A stretch of DNA of 64,000 nt from Paracoccus sp. MA. GTDB taxonomy: Bacteria > Pseudomonadota > Alphaproteobacteria > Rhodobacterales > Rhodobacteraceae. The position numbers and the translations under genes were made by a program. Below, piece by piece: positions 8,619 through 18,466 of this stretch; position 1 is the first letter of the stretch; each line of letters starts with the position of its first letter. The stretch covers positions 1,077,001 through 1,141,000 of the forward strand of contig NZ_CP087597.1 of NCBI RefSeq assembly GCF_020990385.1. Reading direction: 5' to 3'. Below the pieces are notes generated by a model. The model ran no database searches. It was not told the DNA's origin and worked only from the letters and a program-made list of their open reading frames with translations.

Positions 8619-9386
8619 ATGAATCCGAACTCATCCCCGATCGCGCCCCTGGTGCTGGGCCCCCTGTCGCCGGCGGATCTCGCCGCATTGCTCTGGCTTT
8701 TCCTGGCCTGGTTCGGCATCGGCTGGATCACCGAGCGCCCGCCGCGCCGCCATCCCTCGGTCTCGGTGCTGATGAAGGCCTATCGCCGCGAGTGGATGCG
8801 ACAATTCATCACACGCGACCCGCGCATCTTCGACAGCAATATCCTGACGACGCTGCGCGAGGGGACCGCCTTCTTCGCCTCGGCCTGCCTGATCGCGGTG
8901 GGCGGCGGGCTGGCGCTGATCGGCAATACCGACCAGCTTGCCGGAGTGGCGCGCCAGTTCGACCTGGGCCATGTCCCGGCGCTGAAATGGGAAATCAAGA
9001 TCGTCGTGGTGCTGTTCTTCGTGGCCAACGCGCTCTTGCGCTTCGTCTGGTCGCACCGGCTGTTCGGCTATTGCGCGATCATCATGGCCTCGGTCCCGAA
9101 CGAGCCCGAGGACCCGCGCGCCATGCCGCTGGCCATGCAGGCCGCCGACATCAACATCACCGCGGCGAAAAGCTTCAACTCGGGGCTGCGCTGCGTCTAT
9201 TTCGCGCTGGGAGCGCTCGGCTGGCTGGCGGGGCCGCTGGGCCTGTTCCTGGCCACCAGCTATGTGCTCTTCATCTCGTGGCGGCGGGAATTCGCCTCAC
9301 ACTCGCGCCGGGCGCTCCTGCAGCTGGTGCCCGGCGAGACGGGCCCGCTGCCAGGCGAGGCCGAGGGCGACCAGCCCCGCCGCTGA
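8619..9386 (+). CDS. DUF599 family membrane protein
   Basis: A 255-residue protein with four hydrophobic segments (about residues 20-37, 75-100, 125-145, 195-220) and the DUF599 signatures RREWMRQF and TAFFASACLIAVGG. It is an inner-membrane protein of unknown function. Its last 90 bases overlap the end of the convergently transcribed MFS transporter gene. The overlapping C-terminal tail is Pro/Gly/Arg-rich and probably not part of the domain. Confidence 0.85.
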   Translation: MNPNSSPIAPLVLGPLSPADLAALLWLFLAWFGIGWITERPPRRHPSVSVLMKAYRREWMRQFITRDPRIFDSNILTTLREGTAFFASACLIAVGGGLALIGNTDQLAGVARQFDLGHVPALKWEIKIVVVLFFVANALLRFVWSHRLFGYCAIIMASVPNEPEDPRAMPLAMQAADINITAAKSFNSGLRCVYFALGALGWLAGPLGLFLATSYVLFISWRREFASHSRRALLQLVPGETGPLPGEAEGDQPRR

Positions 9387-10493
9387 CAGCGCCACCGCCA
9401 CCACGCCCGAAGAACGCCAGCCCCAGCCCGCCGACAGCGCCAGGCCCGCCAGCCAGGGCCCCAGCGCATTGGCGGCGTTGAAGGCGGCGTGATTCATCGC
9501 GGCGGCCATGCTCTGCGCCCGGCCTGCCACGTCCATCAGCCGGGTCTGCAGCGGCACCACCATGCCCGAGCCCAGCCCCAGCGCGACCGAGGATGCCAGC
9601 ATCAGCACCCAGTCGCCCACCGCATAGGCCGCGAAAGCCTGCGCCGCCGCCATGAACAGCATCAGCTGCAACGCCGCGCCCCAGCTGCCATAGCGCATGG
9701 TCAGCCGCGCCGCGACGATGCTGCCCAGGGTGCCGCCGATGCCGAAGGCCGAAAGCGTGGCCGGAATCGCCCAGCCCGGCGGCTGCGTCGTCGCCAGGAT
9801 CGCGGCCGAGAGATAGGAATAGACCGCAAACAGCCCGCCGAAGCCGATGGCCCCGACCAGCAGGATCAGCACCACCGCCGGATTTCCCAGCGCCTTGAGC
9901 TCGTCAAACGGCCGCGCGTCCTTCGGCGCGCCGACCCGCGGCGCCAGCCGCAGGATCAGCCAGCCGGCCAGCAGCGCCAGCACGCCCGGCAGCGCGAAGC
10001 CCCAGCGCCAGCCGAAGCCCTGCCCCAGGATGCCGGCCAGCGGCACCCCGGCGATATTGGCGATGGTCAGGCCCAGAAGCACCTGAGTCACCCCCTTGGC
10101 ACGCTGCTCGCGGGGCAGGGCATCGGCGGCGAACAGCATGGCCACGCCCAGGAAGCCGCCATGCGGCAGCCCGGCCAGGAAGCGCGTGCCGACCAGCGTG
10201 CCATAGCCCGGCAACACCGCCGCCAGCAGGTTCATCGCGCCATAGACCGCGATCAGCGCCGCCAGATAGCGCCGCCGCGGCAGCCGGGCGCCCAGGATCG
10301 AGGTGACCGGCGCGCCCACCACCACGCCCAGCGCATAGGCGGACACCACATGGCCCGCCTGCGGCTCGGTGATGCCGAGATCGCCGGCATACCAGGGCAG
10401 AAGCCCCATGGCGGCGAATTCCGATGTTCCGATGGCGAAAGCGCCAAGACCAAGGGCAAGAATGGCAAGCTTGAGATTCGGCTGCGGCGGCAT
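9297..10493 (-). CDS. MFS transporter, DHA1 drug/arabinose efflux type
   Basis: From the ATG at 10493, behind GGAAGGTG, the protein is 398 residues with twelve predicted membrane helices. The N-terminus (LGLGAFAIGTSEFAAMGLLP) and GARLPRRRYL after the second helix match the AraJ/YdhP branch of the DHA1 family. This branch uses the proton gradient to export sugars or drugs. The substrate is unknown. The gene is convergent with DUF599, with tail overlap. Confidence 0.9.
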   Translation of the reverse strand: MPPQPNLKLAILALGLGAFAIGTSEFAAMGLLPWYAGDLGITEPQAGHVVSAYALGVVVGAPVTSILGARLPRRRYLAALIAVYGAMNLLAAVLPGYGTLVGTRFLAGLPHGGFLGVAMLFAADALPREQRAKGVTQVLLGLTIANIAGVPLAGILGQGFGWRWGFALPGVLALLAGWLILRLAPRVGAPKDARPFDELKALGNPAVVLILLVGAIGFGGLFAVYSYLSAAILATTQPPGWAIPATLSAFGIGGTLGSIVAARLTMRYGSWGAALQLMLFMAAAQAFAAYAVGDWVLMLASSVALGLGSGMVVPLQTRLMDVAGRAQSMAAAMNHAAFNAANALGPWLAGLALSAGWGWRSSGVVAVALSAAGLVALGLAWQRARLAGHQLQERPARV

Positions 10494-10632
10494 GGCGGCA
10501 CCTTCCGGGCTGGCATGTGGGGAAAGCAAAGGCCCGATAGCGTTAACAGATGCGACCATATGCCGCCAAGCCGGGTCCGGCGAAGTCCAGACATGCAAAA
10601 GGCGCAAGGCTGCGGAAAGCGCGCTGCGCCCG

Positions 10633-10655
10633 TCTTCACCGTTTTCAAATACTCG
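10633..10655 (-). repeat. dispersed repeat core, copy 4 (inverted)
   Basis: Minus-strand reading gives CGAGTATTTGAAAACGGTGA, the repeat core without the GC-rich hairpin. It pairs with the direct copy at 10734-10755, so transcripts across the gap between the MFS gene and liuC could form a long stem. Confidence 0.7.
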
Positions 10656-10733
10656 AAAGCGGCAGGGCCAGCCGGCGCGGCGTCGATCTGCAGGCCCGAC
10701 ATTGCCGCCCCGGCTCGGGTCGCTTTCCGGAAT

Positions 10734-10755
10734 GAGTACTTGGAAAACGGTGAAG
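10734..10755 (+). repeat. dispersed repeat core, copy 5
   Basis: GAGTACTTGGAAAACGGTGA repeats the core in the direct orientation, 78 bases from its inverted partner and 17 bases after the liuC stop (minus strand). Its position suggests a terminator-like role for the leucine cluster. Confidence 0.7.
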
Positions 10756-10772
10756 CTGCCCCGGCCGGCGCC

Positions 10773-11558
10773 TCAGCCGGACTGCCAGCGCGGCTTGCGC
10801 CTGTCGAAGAAGGCGGCGATGCCCTCGGGCGCCTCGTCGCCCTCCCAGACATCGACGAGGGCCTGGATGCTGGCCTCGATCTCGGCCTCGCCGACGGGGG
10901 GGCCGAGGCGGCGGATCAGGCGCTTGGCCGCCGCCACCGCGCCGGGGGCGCAGGAGAGATAGGGCACCACCTCGGCCTCGACGGCCGCGTCCAGGGTCTC
11001 GGCATCGGCAAGGCTTGCCAGCAGGTTCAGCCGCATCGCCTCCTCGGCGCCGAAGAGGCGGGCGGACATGAAGACGCGCCGCGCCTTGTCCTCGCCCATC
11101 CGCGCCAGAACATAGGGGCCGATGGTGGCGGGGATCAGGCCGAGCCGCGTCTCGGTCAGGCCGAAGCGCGCCTCGGGCACCGCCACGGCCAGGTCGCAGA
11201 CCGAGATCATGCCGATGCCGCCGCCGAAGGCGTTGCCCTGCACCCGGCCGATCAGCGGTTTCGGCAGGGTGTTCAGCGCGTTCAGCATCATGGCGAGCTC
11301 GCGGGCGCCGGCCCGGCGGGTCTCGGCATCGGCGCGCATCTGCTCCTGCATCCAGCCCAGATCGCCGCCGGCGCAGAAGCTCTTGCCCTCGGCCGCCAGC
11401 ACCACGACGCGCACCGCCGGATCGGCGCCGAGCGCCCGGGCGGCTTCGGTCAATTCGCGGATCATCTGCGCCGACAACGCATTGTGCTTGTCCGCGCGCG
11501 CCAGCCACAGATGCGCCACGCCGCGGGCGTCGGTATCGATGCGGATCGTCTCCATCAT
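10773..11558 (-). CDS. liuC: enoyl-CoA hydratase, probably methylglutaconyl-CoA hydratase
   Basis: A 261-residue crotonase-fold enzyme. The oxyanion-hole segments are KHNALSAQM and CAGGDLGWM, and the catalytic region is GNAFGGGIGMISVCDLAVA with the expected glutamates nearby. It is the last gene of the leucine cluster and should hydrate 3-methylglutaconyl-CoA to HMG-CoA. The ATG at 11558 lies behind GAGGAGG and overlaps the liuE stop as ATGA, indicating translational coupling. Substrate assignment rests on context. Confidence 0.9.
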   Translation of the reverse strand: MMETIRIDTDARGVAHLWLARADKHNALSAQMIRELTEAARALGADPAVRVVVLAAEGKSFCAGGDLGWMQEQMRADAETRRAGARELAMMLNALNTLPKPLIGRVQGNAFGGGIGMISVCDLAVAVPEARFGLTETRLGLIPATIGPYVLARMGEDKARRVFMSARLFGAEEAMRLNLLASLADAETLDAAVEAEVVPYLSCAPGAVAAAKRLIRRLGPPVGEAEIEASIQALVDVWEGDEAPEGIAAFFDRRKPRWQSG

Positions 11559-12409
11559 GCTCCTCCTCTCATCGCGCGCGCCATGGCGGCGGCCTCGTCG
11601 ACCACCGCGAGGTCGAGCCCGGTGTCGTGGCCCTGCGCGGCCAGATGCGCGGCGACCTTTTCCGTCGCGACATTGCCGGCGGCGCCCGGCGCATAGGGGC
11701 AGCCGCCCAGGCCCCCCACAGCGGCGTCGAAGACCCGCAGCCCGCGCGCCAGGCTCGCGTCGATATTCTCCAGCGCCCGGCCGGCGGTGTCGTGGTAATG
11801 GCCGGCCAGCCTGTCGGGCGGCAGTTCCTGCAGCACGGCGGAGAGCATGGCGTCGATGGTCTCGGGCCGGCCCTGGCCGATGGTGTCGCCCAGGCTGACC
11901 TCGTAGCAGCCCATGTCGCGCAGGGCGGCCGCGACGCGGGCGACATTCGCGGGCGGCACCGGCCCGTCGAAGGGGCAATCCGTCACCACCGAGACATAGC
12001 CGCGCAGCGGAATGCCGTCGGCCCGCGCCGCCTCGGCCACCGGGGCGAAGCGTTCCAGGCTTTCGGCGATGCTGGCGTTCAGGTTGGCGCGCGAGAAGCC
12101 TTCCGAGGCCGAGGCGAAGATCGCCACCTCGTCGGCGCCGGCCGCGCGCGCCGCCTCGTAGCCGCGCAGGTTCGGGGTCAGCACCGCGTAGCGGATGCCG
12201 GGCCGGCGGGCGATGCCGGCCATGACCTCGGCCGCATCAGCCATCTGCGGCACCCATTTCGGCGGCACGAAGCTGGTCACCTCGATGCGCCGGAAGCCGG
12301 CCTGCGACAGCAGGTCGACCAGCGCGATCTTTTCCGCCGCCGGGATCGGGCGCTTTTCGTTCTGCAGCCCGTCGCGCGGGCCGACTTCGAAGATCTCAAC
12401 CCGGGACAT
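11555..12409 (-). CDS. liuE: hydroxymethylglutaryl-CoA lyase
   Basis: This 284-residue TIM-barrel enzyme cleaves HMG-CoA to acetoacetate and acetyl-CoA, the last step of leucine breakdown. Motifs seen are GPRDGLQNEK (metal and substrate site), TSFVPPKWVPQMAD, and the signature GGCPYAPGAAGNV with the catalytic cysteine. The start MSRVEIFEVGPRDG is the family N-terminus. It overlaps the GST gene by 14 bases and liuC by 4. Confidence 0.94.
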   Translation of the reverse strand: MSRVEIFEVGPRDGLQNEKRPIPAAEKIALVDLLSQAGFRRIEVTSFVPPKWVPQMADAAEVMAGIARRPGIRYAVLTPNLRGYEAARAAGADEVAIFASASEGFSRANLNASIAESLERFAPVAEAARADGIPLRGYVSVVTDCPFDGPVPPANVARVAAALRDMGCYEVSLGDTIGQGRPETIDAMLSAVLQELPPDRLAGHYHDTAGRALENIDASLARGLRVFDAAVGGLGGCPYAPGAAGNVATEKVAAHLAAQGHDTGLDLAVVDEAAAMARAMRGGA

Positions 12410-13049
12410 CGGGCACCTCGTAGAAATCGCGGTCATAGATCGCGTCGCCCCCGGCGCGGGTGGCGGCGCGGCGATAGGCGGGGCGCGCCGTCATGCGGTC
12501 GCGATAGGCCGCCAGCGCCGGGTGGTCGGCGGCGGGCAGGAAGCGGAACAGCGCCTCGATATTGAAGCCCAGCATGCAATCGGCGGCGGAAAACCCGGAG
12601 AGCAGCGTCTCGCGCCCCGCCAGATGATCGTCCAGCGCCCGGGCGGTCACGGCCAGCCGTTTCGTGTCGAGGCGCATCAGCGGGATCGAGCGCGCGCTTT
12701 CGGGCCGCAGGAAGATATGGTGGATGTTCAGGGCCTGCAGGATATTCGCCTGCGTCTCGGCGAAATGCACCCATTCCAGGAAATCGCCGCGCTCGGGCTC
12801 GCCGGGTTTCGGGGCCAGCCTGCCCTCGCGCTCGGTCAGGTATTGCAGGATGGCGCCGGATTCGAAGATGGCGCGGCCGTCCACCTCCAGCGCCGGGATG
12901 CGGCCGGCCGGCGACAGGGCGCGGAATTCGGGACTGCGCAGGCCGCCATCGGTCAGCGACCAGAGCCGCAATTCGCAATCGAGCCCCAGTTCCTCGATCA
13001 GCCAGAGCACGCGCATCGAGCGCGAGCCGGGCACGTGATGCAGGATCAT
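12396..13049 (-). CDS. glutathione S-transferase family protein
   Basis: A 217-residue protein with a thioredoxin-like N-terminal half (SRSMRVLWLIEELGLD, and SPAGRIPALEVDG with the cis-proline, then ESGAILQYL) and an all-helical C-terminal half. It would conjugate or reduce via glutathione in the cytosol. It overlaps liuD by ATGA and liuE by 14 bases, so it is translated as part of the leucine operon. Whether it handles a thiol-reactive enoyl-CoA intermediate such as methylcrotonyl-CoA is only an inference. Confidence 0.9.
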   Translation of the reverse strand: MILHHVPGSRSMRVLWLIEELGLDCELRLWSLTDGGLRSPEFRALSPAGRIPALEVDGRAIFESGAILQYLTEREGRLAPKPGEPERGDFLEWVHFAETQANILQALNIHHIFLRPESARSIPLMRLDTKRLAVTARALDDHLAGRETLLSGFSAADCMLGFNIEALFRFLPAADHPALAAYRDRMTARPAYRRAATRAGGDAIYDRDFYEVPDVPG

Positions 13050-14974
13050 GCGTCTTCTTCCTCCTCCAGCCGGATCAGGGCGGCGCCGGCCTCGACCTGA
13101 TCGCCGGCGGCCGCCAGCACCTCGGCCACCTTGCCCGCGCGGGCGGCGGTCAGCGTATGCTCCATCTTCATCGCCTCGAGGATCGCCAGAGGCTCGCCCG
13201 CCGCCACCTCCTGCCCCGGCTCGACGAAGATCGCCTTGACGAGGCCGGGCATGGGCGAAAGCGTCATGCCGCCGCCCGCCTCCTCGCCGCCGCGGGCCAG
13301 CGGGTCGAGGGGGGCGAGCGTCAGCGAGCGGCCGCCGAAGACGCTGCTTCCCGCCGCATGGTTGACGATGCGCGAGCGGCGCGGGCTGCCGTCGACCCAC
13401 CAGCGCCCCCCCTCATAGCCGATCTCATGCGTGCTGCCCTCCAGCGTCACGCGGGCGGCGCCGGGGCCGAGCACCTCCAGCACCGCCTCGCCGCCCTCCC
13501 AGGCGATGGTGCGGCGCAGCGGCTGCCAGAGGGTGATGCCGCCGCGGATCCGGGGATCGTCGAGCCCGGCAAGGCCGAGGACCGCCAGCGCCTTCGCCCG
13601 CGGATCGGGCTCGGCGGCGGCGACCAGCGCCTGAAGGTCGCGGGCGATCAGGCCGGTATCGACCTCGCCCTTGCCGAAACCCTCGTGCCGGGTCAGCGCG
13701 ATGAGGAAATCGACATTGGTGACCGAGCCCGCCACCTCGGTATCGACCAGCGCCGATTCCAGCGCCCGCAGCGCGATGGCGCGCGTCGCGCCATGGGTGA
13801 CGATCTTGGCGATCATCGGATCATACCAGGGCGAGATGGTGTCGCCGGGCCGCACCCCGGTCTCGATCCGGGCATGGTCGGGAAAGCGCAGATGCGCAAG
13901 GGTTCCGGTGGCGGGCAGGAAACCCGCGGGCACGTCCTCGGCATAGAGCCGGGCCTCGAAGGCATGGCCGGTGATGGTCAGGTCCTCCTGCCGCGCCGGC
14001 AGGGACTCGCCGCTGGCGACGCGCAGCTGCCATTCGACCAGATCGACGCCGGTGATCAGTTCGGTCACCGGATGCTCGACCTGCAGGCGGGTGTTCATCT
14101 CCATGAACCAGAAACCGTCGGGGCGCAGGCCCTGGCTGCCGTCGACGATGAATTCGACGGTGCCGGCGCCGGCATAGCCGATGGCCTCGGCGGCGCGGGT
14201 GGCGGCCGCGCCCATGGCGGCCCGCATCTCGGGGGTCATGCCGGGGGCCGGGGCTTCCTCGATCACCTTCTGGTGGCGGCGTTGAAGCGAACAGTCGCGT
14301 TCGAACAGGTGCAGCGCGCGGGTCCCGTCGCCGAAGACCTGCACCTCGATATGGCGCGGCTGCCGGATGTATTTCTCGATCAGAACCGCCGGGTTGCCGA
14401 AGGCGGTGGCGGCCTCGCCCTGCGCGGAGTGCAGCGCGGCGGGGAAATCCCGCGCGCGCTCGACCAGCCGCATGCCCTTGCCGCCGCCGCCGGCCACAGC
14501 CTTGATCAGCACCGGATAGCCGATCGCGTCGGCCTGGGCCTGGAGGTGCTCCGCCTCCTGGTTCTCGCCGTGATAGCCCGGCACGACCGGCACGCCGGCC
14601 TCGGCCATCAGCGCCTTGGCCGCGTCCTTGAGGCCCATCTTGCGGATCGCCTGCGCCGAGGGGCCGATGAAGACCAGACCCGCCGCATTCACCGCATCGA
14701 CGAAATCCGGGTTCTCGCTGAGGAAGCCATAGCCGGGATGGATGGCCTGCGCGCCGGTCTCGCGCGCGGCCTGGATGATGACGTCGCCGCGCAGGTAGCT
14801 GTCCCGGGGCGCCGGGCCGCCGATGGGAACGGCCTCGTCGGCCATGGCGACGTGGCGCGCGCCGCGGTCGGCCTCGGAATAGACCGCGGCGGTCCGCACG
14901 CCCAGCTTGCGGGCGGTGTCGATGACCCGGCAGGCGATCTCGCCGCGGTTGGCGATCAGGATCTTCTGGAACAT
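13046..14974 (-). CDS. liuD: methylcrotonyl-CoA carboxylase, biotin-containing alpha subunit
   Basis: A 642-residue biotin carboxylase fused to BCCP. The N-terminus (KILIANRGEIACRVI), glycine-rich ATP loop (AVAGGGGKGMR), FGDGTRALHLFERDCSLQRR and MEMNTRLQVEHPVTE are all present. The C-terminal EAMKMEH carries the biotinyl lysine at about residue 603. It carboxylates biotin for 3-methylcrotonyl-CoA carboxylation with liuB. Propionyl-CoA or geranyl-CoA carboxylases are related, but the liuA/B/C/E context favours MCC. Confidence 0.93.
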   Translation of the reverse strand: MFQKILIANRGEIACRVIDTARKLGVRTAAVYSEADRGARHVAMADEAVPIGGPAPRDSYLRGDVIIQAARETGAQAIHPGYGFLSENPDFVDAVNAAGLVFIGPSAQAIRKMGLKDAAKALMAEAGVPVVPGYHGENQEAEHLQAQADAIGYPVLIKAVAGGGGKGMRLVERARDFPAALHSAQGEAATAFGNPAVLIEKYIRQPRHIEVQVFGDGTRALHLFERDCSLQRRHQKVIEEAPAPGMTPEMRAAMGAAATRAAEAIGYAGAGTVEFIVDGSQGLRPDGFWFMEMNTRLQVEHPVTELITGVDLVEWQLRVASGESLPARQEDLTITGHAFEARLYAEDVPAGFLPATGTLAHLRFPDHARIETGVRPGDTISPWYDPMIAKIVTHGATRAIALRALESALVDTEVAGSVTNVDFLIALTRHEGFGKGEVDTGLIARDLQALVAAAEPDPRAKALAVLGLAGLDDPRIRGGITLWQPLRRTIAWEGGEAVLEVLGPGAARVTLEGSTHEIGYEGGRWWVDGSPRRSRIVNHAAGSSVFGGRSLTLAPLDPLARGGEEAGGGMTLSPMPGLVKAIFVEPGQEVAAGEPLAILEAMKMEHTLTAARAGKVAEVLAAAGDQVEAGAALIRLEEEEDA

Positions 14975-15003
14975 GGGCGGCTCCTCGTGGCGCGGGCGGC
15001 GCC

Positions 15004-15053
15004 GGGGGTTTCACACCCCCGGACCCCCGTGGAGTATTTGGGAAACGGAGAAA

Positions 15054-15054
<1 letters not shown>
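15004..15054 (+). repeat. dispersed intergenic repeat, copy 6
   Basis: A GGGGG-TTTCACA-CCCCC hairpin is followed by GGAGTATTTGGGAAACGGAG. It fills the short gap between liuD and the macro-domain gene, directly against the latter's stop codon. Confidence 0.8.
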
Positions 15055-15568
<514 letters not shown>

Positions 15569-15572
<4 letters not shown>

Positions 15573-17173
15573 ATCCGGAAGATGCCGAAGCGGGTCGGCT
15601 CGATCGGGGCGTTGAGGCTGGCGCGCAGGCTGAGGGCGAGGATGTCGCGGGTCTTGCGCGGGTCGATGATGCCGTCGTCCCAGAGCCGCGCCGAGGCATA
15701 GAGCGGGTGCGACTGGCGCTCGAACATCTCGATGGTGGGGCGCTTGAACTCGGCCTCTTCCTCGGGCGACCAGCTGCCGCCCTGGCGCTCGATCCCCTCG
15801 CGGCGCACGGTGGCGAGCACGCCCGCCGCCTGTTCGCCGCCCATCACCGAGATGCGCGAATTGGGCCAGGTCCAGAGGAAGCGCGGCCCGTAGGCGCGGC
15901 CGGCCATGCCGTAATTGCCGGCGCCGAAGCTGCCGCCGACCAGCATGGTGATCTTGGGCACGCTGGTGGTGGCGACCGCCGTCACCATCTTGGCGCCGTG
16001 CCGGGCGATGCCCTCGTTCTCGTATTTGCGCCCGACCATGAAGCCGGTGACGTTCTGCAGGAAGACCAGCGGAATCCCCCGCATCGAGCAGAGTTCGATG
16101 AAATGCGCGCCCTTCTGCGCGGCTTCCGAGAAGATCACGCCGTTATTGGCGACGATGCCGATGGGGCAGCCTTCCAGATGGGCGAAACCCGTCACCAGCG
16201 TCTCGCCGAAACGGGCCTTGAACTCGTCGAAGCGCGAGCCGTCCACGACGCGCCCGATCACCTCGCGGATGTCATAGGGGATCTTCAGGTCGGCGGGGAC
16301 GACGCCCAGGATCTCCTCGGGGTCATGGGCCGGGGGCTCGGGGGATTGCCATTGCACGGTCGCGGGCAGGCTGCGGTTGAGGTTTCCGATGGCGCGGCGG
16401 GCGAGGGCGAGGGCATGGGCGTCGTCCTCGGCCAGGTAGTCGGCCACGCCCGAAAGCCGGGTGTGCACGTCGCCGCCGCCCAGGTCCTCGGCCGAGACCA
16501 CCTCGCCCGTCGCGGCCCGGACCAAGGGCGGGCCGGCGAGGAAGATCGTGCCCTGGTTGCGGACGATGATCGTCACGTCGGACATGGCCGGGACATAGGC
16601 GCCGCCCGCCGTGCAGCTGCCCATGACCACGGCGATCTGCGCGATGCCCTTGGCCGACATCCGCGCCTGGTTGTAGAAGATGCGGCCGAAATGGTCGCGG
16701 TCGGGAAAGACCTCGTCCTGGTTGGGCAGGTTGGCGCCACCGGAATCGACCAGGTAGACGCAGGGCAGCTGGCATTCCTCGGCGATCTCCTGCGCGCGCA
16801 GGTGCTTTTTCACCGTCATCGGGTAATAGGTGCCGCCCTTGACCGTGGCGTCGTTGGCCACCACCATCACCTCTTGCCCATGCACCCGGCCGATGCCGGC
16901 GATCACGCCCGCACAGGGCGCGGCGCCGTCATACATGCCATGCGCCGCCGTGGCGCCGATCTCCAGGAAGGGCGAGCCGGGATCGAGCAGGTTCGCCACC
17001 CGTTCGCGCGGCGGCATCTTGCCGCGCGCCACATGACGCTCGACGGCCCGGGCGCCGCCCCCGGCTGCGGCGGCCAGCGCCGCCTCGCGCACGGTGTCCA
17101 GCATGGCGAGATGCGCCGCGCGATTGGCGCGGAAGGCCTCCGAAGACGGCAGGGCCGAGGTGCCGAGTTTCAT
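15569..17173 (-). CDS. liuB: methylcrotonyl-CoA carboxylase, carboxyltransferase beta subunit
   Basis: A 534-residue crotonase-type carboxyltransferase. It contains [17 protein letters not shown], the acyl-CoA site [17 protein letters not shown], and [15 protein letters not shown] and [16 protein letters not shown] oxyanion loops, all typical of MccB/LiuB rather than PccB. It transfers CO2 from biotin on LiuD to 3-methylcrotonyl-CoA. The start [18 protein letters not shown] at 17173 follows AAAGGATG. A longer upstream frame gives atypical sequence and was not used. Confidence 0.94.
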
Positions 17174-17246
17174 CGCGTCATCCTTTCGGTCGGGGCGCCG
17201 GGGCCTTGCGCCAGTTTGACGCAGGCAGGGCCCGGGCGGGAAATTC

Positions 17247-17260
17247 TTGATCCAGATCAA
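17247..17260 (+). promoter_or_regulatory. FNR/FnrP-type box upstream of ompW
   Basis: TTGATCCAGATCAA matches the FNR consensus TTGAT-N4-ATCAA exactly. Its centre is 65.5 bases before the ompW ATG. With a class II site at -41.5, the transcript would begin near 17295. The box is also 74 bases upstream of liuB on the other strand. FNR control of ompW is known in enterobacteria; here it is predicted. Confidence 0.75.
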
Positions 17261-17318
17261 CGCCGCATCCGCGCCCGGGGCGGCATGAGCGGGCATGCGA
17301 CAAGAAGAGAGGATCGCC

Positions 17319-17930
17319 ATGAGACAGAAGCTTGCCCTCGCCGCGGCGCTCGCCGCGCTGGCCTCGCCCGCGCTGGCGCAATCGCAAGGGGAATGGACGC
17401 TTGGCTTCGGGATCGCGCATGTGAATCCCAAATCCGACAACGGCGACCTCGCCGGCGGCGCCTATCCGACCAGCATCGGCGACAGCACCCGTCCCAGCAT
17501 CACCTTCGAATATTTCATCCGCGACAATATCGGCATCGAGGTGCTGGGCGCCCTGCCCTTCAAGCACTCGATCCGGTCGAACGGCACCGAGATCGGCACG
17601 GTGAAGCACCTGCCGCCGGTCGTCTCGCTGCAATACCATTTCGACGCGACGCCGCAATTCAAGCCCTTCGTTGGCCTGGGCGTGAACTTCACCGGCTTCT
17701 GGGACGGCGACGCCAGGGGGCCGCTGGCCGGTTCCGACCTGCGGGTCAAGAACAGCTGGGGCCTGGCCGCCCATGCCGGTGCCGATTACTGGATCAACGA
17801 CCGGGCGGCGATCCGCGCCGACCTGCGCTGGATCGACATCAATGCCGATGTCGAGCTGAACGGCGCCAAGATCGGCGAGGTCGAGGTCGATCCGGTCGTC
17901 GCCGGTATCAGCTATGTGATGAAGTTCTAG
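17319..17930 (+). CDS. ompW: OmpW family outer-membrane protein
   Basis: From the ATG at 17319 (GAAGAGAGGA upstream) this is a 203-residue protein with a signal peptide ending SPALA-QS near residue 21. The mature part has alternating beta-strand patterns of an eight-stranded barrel, [14 protein letters not shown] near the start, and the OmpW ending ([13 protein letters not shown]). It forms a small hydrophobic channel in the outer membrane. A perfect FNR box upstream suggests induction when oxygen is low. Confidence 0.92.
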   Translation: MRQKLALAAALAALASPALAQSQGEWTLGFGIAHVNPKSDNGDLAGGAYPTSIGDSTRPSITFEYFIRDNIGIEVLGALPFKHSIRSNGTEIGTVKHLPPVVSLQYHFDATPQFKPFVGLGVNFTGFWDGDARGPLAGSDLRVKNSWGLAAHAGADYWINDRAAIRADLRWIDINADVELNGAKIGEVEVDPVVAGISYVMKF

Positions 17931-17980
17931 GCCGCCACCGGGGCGTTCCGCGACGGGGCGCCCCTGCTCCGGGGACCGGC

Positions 17981-18466
17981 TCATTCGGCGGATCCCAGCG
18001 CCATGAGCAGCGCGACCTGCCGGGCGGTCTCGTCCCGGATGCAGCGGGTGCGGGCCAGATCGCCCTTGCCCTCGGCCGCCGCGTCCCGGGCCTGGTTGCA
18101 CAGGTCCTCGCGGAACTGCAGCCAGCTGCGCTCGGCCTGGCGCAGGCTCTCCTGCGGATCGGCGCCCTTCTCCCCCTGCGTCTTCAGCGCCGCCTCGTAG
18201 ACCCCGGTCAGCTTCGCCTCCCAAGCCTGATGCGAGGCGTCGAGACAGTTGGCCATCGGGAAATCCGGGTCGTCGCCGGTATATTTGCCGCGCGCATAGT
18301 CGAGACAGGCTTCCATGCCGGTCCCGGCGCAATCGGCGCGGGCGCCCTGGGTCGAGGCAGCGCCAAGGCATCGGTCGATGGCGGCGGGGTCGAAGCCCGA
18401 GGCATCGCCGGCGAAGCATGGCGCCGCCAGCAGCAGGGCCAGGGCGCATCCGGCCAGGCGCTTCAT
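17981..18466 (-). CDS. DUF1311/LprI-like lysozyme-inhibitor family protein
   Basis: A 161-residue secreted protein with a signal peptide (MKRLAGCALALLLAAPCFA). The mature domain has conserved cysteines (CLGAA, DCAGTGMEACLDYA, NCLDASHQAWEAKL), typical of DUF1311, the LprI fold. LprI of mycobacteria inhibits lysozyme; most DUF1311 members are uncharacterised. Its start overlaps the stop of a paralogue at 18463-18975 as ATGA, so the two are tandem and probably cotranscribed after liuA. Confidence 0.8.
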   Translation of the reverse strand: MKRLAGCALALLLAAPCFAGDASGFDPAAIDRCLGAASTQGARADCAGTGMEACLDYARGKYTGDDPDFPMANCLDASHQAWEAKLTGVYEAALKTQGEKGADPQESLRQAERSWLQFREDLCNQARDAAAEGKGDLARTRCIRDETARQVALLMALGSAE

